Assembly: GCA_005772945.1 (NCBI GenBank)
Contig: SXIE01000156.1
Span: 1-6,290 of the forward strand
DNA length: 6,290 nt
DNA from: Pseudomonadota bacterium
GTDB taxonomy: Bacteria > Myxococcota > UBA9042 > PHBI01
Reading direction: 5' to 3'
How positions within the stretch are numbered: the first letter of the stretch is position 1; each line of letters starts with the position of its first letter. The notes beneath the pieces are model-generated. The model ran no database searches, was not told where the DNA came from, and worked only from the letters and a program-made list of their open reading frames with translations. Shown piece after piece: positions 5,106 through 6,290 of this stretch. The translations under genes and the position numbers were made by a program.

Positions 5106-6290
5106 GGGGTGGTCTCCATGGCAAGACGACGGCACGCGGTCCGATCAAGCGCCGATCCGACACGCGGGAGCGACCCAGGTCCGACGACGCACACGCGCGC
5201 GCCGCCGAGCCCGAGACGGTTCAGGATCTCGCCGACGATGGTCTGGGCGAGCGCACCTTCGGCCGCGGTGTCGCCGACGAGGGCGCTCTCGGCCAGGATC
5301 ATCAAGCCTTCGGTGCCCTCGCGCGCATCCGGGATCGCGGTCGCGAAGACGGACCGCACCGAGGCCTCGCGCGTCACGAGCGACTCGACGTCGTCGATGT
5401 AGAAGTTCTTGCCGCGCCGGATCACCATCTCCTTGCGGCGCCCGAGGACGACGATCTCGCCGTCGTGGAACGCGCCCAGATCGCCCGTGTGCAGCCAGCC
5501 GTCGGCGTCGAGAATGCGCGCGGTCGCCTCGGGCGCGTCGAGGTAGCCGTCCATGACGGACGGTCCGCGCACGAGGATCTCGCCGTCGCGCAAGCACACG
5601 TCGTGGCCCGGAAACGGGCGTCCGCAGGCGACACCACCGGGGCCCACTCGGAGCGCGCGCCCAGGCGGGGTCACGCTGACGGCGAGGACGTGCTCGGCCA
5701 GTCCGTAGGCGGCCGTGAAGGCCTCGGCGCGAAAGCCACACGCGGCGAAGCGCGCCGCAAACGCGTGGCACGTGTCGGCCTGGACCGTCTCCGATCCAGT
5801 CAGCGCGACGCGCAGACGCGAGAGATCGAGCCGCGCCAGATCGGCCTCGCGCACGCGCCGGGCACACATCTGCCAGGCGAAGTTCGGACCCGCCGTGAGC
5901 GTGGCGCCGCGCGCCCCGAGCGCCTCGAGCCACCGCACGGGCTGGACGAGCACCGCCTCCGCCTTCATGAGATCGACCGGGTAGCCCCACCAGAGGGCCA
6001 TCATCAGGCCGCCGACCAAGCCCATGTCGTGGCTCATCGGCGACCACGAGAGCGCGCGATCGGTGGGGCCGACGCCCAGTGCGCGCCCGAGCGCTTCGAT
6101 GTTGGCCGCGAGGGCCCCATGCGAGAGCATGATGCCGCGCGGCGCGAGCTGCGGGCTTGAGCCGTATTGGACGAACGCGAGGTCGCTCGGGAGCGGGCGC
6201 AGGCCGGCCCCGAGGTCGGTCGGCTCAGCAGTGGCGTCCGTTGCGTCGGGCGCGACGCGTGCGACCAGATCGAGCCGCGGCGTCGTGCGC
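5102..6290 (-). CDS. Fatty acyl-AMP ligase-like (FAAL) protein, 5' end outside window
   Basis: 395 residues are visible, open to the window edge; full FAALs are about 580 residues, so roughly the first third is missing. FAAL signatures in order: LSWSPMSHDMGLVGG (A4-like, around residues 81-95 of the visible part), AGPNFAWQMC (the FAAL GPNFAYDLC element), AYGLAEHVLAVS (A5), VACGRPFPG, GYLDAPEATA, DGWLHTGDLG (A7) and GRRKEMVIRRGKNFY (A8 hinge). Canonical FAALs adenylate a fatty acid with ATP and pass it to an ACP phosphopantetheine; the ACP in this operon is the natural partner. Two catalytic elements are odd: the A3 ATP loop reads FVQYGSSPQLAPRG instead of QYTSGST-type, and A10 reads LPRVGSALDR, lacking the catalytic lysine. 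It may be impaired in adenylation or act only as an acyl binder/transferase. Its TGA overlaps the regulator ATG. More operon genes may lie upstream. Confidence 0.85.
   Translation of the reverse strand, partial: RTTPRLDLVARVAPDATDATAEPTDLGAGLRPLPSDLAFVQYGSSPQLAPRGIMLSHGALAANIEALGRALGVGPTDRALSWSPMSHDMGLVGGLMMALWWGYPVDLMKAEAVLVQPVRWLEALGARGATLTAGPNFAWQMCARRVREADLARLDLSRLRVALTGSETVQADTCHAFAARFAACGFRAEAFTAAYGLAEHVLAVSVTPPGRALRVGPGGVACGRPFPGHDVCLRDGEILVRGPSVMDGYLDAPEATARILDADGWLHTGDLGAFHDGEIVVLGRRKEMVIRRGKNFYIDDVESLVTREASVRSVFATAIPDAREGTEGLMILAESALVGDTAAEGALAQTIVGEILNRLGLGGARVCVVGPGSLPRVGSALDRTACRRLAMETTP
5114..5117 (-). promoter_or_regulatory. Ribosome-binding site that fixes the regulator start
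   Basis: GGAG on the minus strand, 8 nt before the ATG at 5105-5103 and inside the last codons of the ligase gene. It supports the 219-residue start over an in-frame ATG 30 nt further upstream (5135), which lacks a comparable site and would add a non-conserved ten-residue extension. Confidence 0.6.

Noticed and set aside
5103..5135. An earlier ATG start for the Crp/Fnr-like regulator.
   Set aside because: It would overlap the ligase by 34 bp, lacks a ribosome site and adds ten residues unlike the family. The ATG at 5105 has GGAG and an ATGA overlap.
5147..5156. A second Fnr half-site (ATCAA-like) inside the ligase 3' end.
   Set aside because: Only one half-site is recognisable, with no partner at the 4-bp spacing, and it lies inside coding sequence.

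Overview
The window is about two-thirds or more G+C, with strong G/C bias at third codon positions, so antisense frames stay open for long stretches. Together with an Fnr-type regulator and FAAL/ACP lipid chemistry, this suggests a high-GC Gram-negative lineage such as Myxococcota or another former deltaproteobacterial group. No marker in the window fixes the taxon.

Almost everything lies on the minus strand, so the operon reads from high to low coordinates. In transcription order it holds: (1) the C-terminal two-thirds of a fatty acyl-AMP ligase-like (FAAL) protein, whose 5' end is outside the window; (2) a 219-residue Crp/Fnr-family regulator with N-terminal cysteines and an Fnr-like recognition helix; (3) a 56-bp gap with an Fnr-box-like sequence; (4) an extended short-chain dehydrogenase/epimerase (SDR); (5) an 85-residue acyl carrier protein (ACP); (6) a 489-residue acyl-CoA dehydrogenase-like flavoprotein (ACAD); (7) a 429-residue class B (cobalamin-binding type) radical SAM enzyme. 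Every gene junction except the Fnr-SDR gap is a 4-nt ATGA or GTGA overlap, so these genes are probably translated in a coupled way.

FAAL + ACP + ACAD is the same set as MbtM/MbtL/MbtN in mycobactin lipid-tail synthesis, where a fatty acid is adenylated, loaded on an ACP and desaturated while tethered. Here a B12-type radical SAM enzyme and an NAD(P)-dependent SDR are added, suggesting oxygen-sensitive remodelling of an ACP-bound acyl chain (methylation, ring formation or C-C coupling). I cannot name the product. The likely Fnr box just upstream of the SDR-ACP-ACAD-radical SAM half suggests that the regulator encoded in the operon switches on the oxygen-sensitive half under low oxygen. A second oddity is that the ligase has lost key residues of both its ATP-binding loop and its catalytic A10 lysine motif.

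The low-coordinate end (1-120, plus strand) carries what looks like the C-terminal tail of a transposase converging on the operon. The 249 bp between it and the radical SAM gene holds no gene I can support, only two weak inverted repeats. I see no tRNA, rRNA, CRISPR array or riboswitch.
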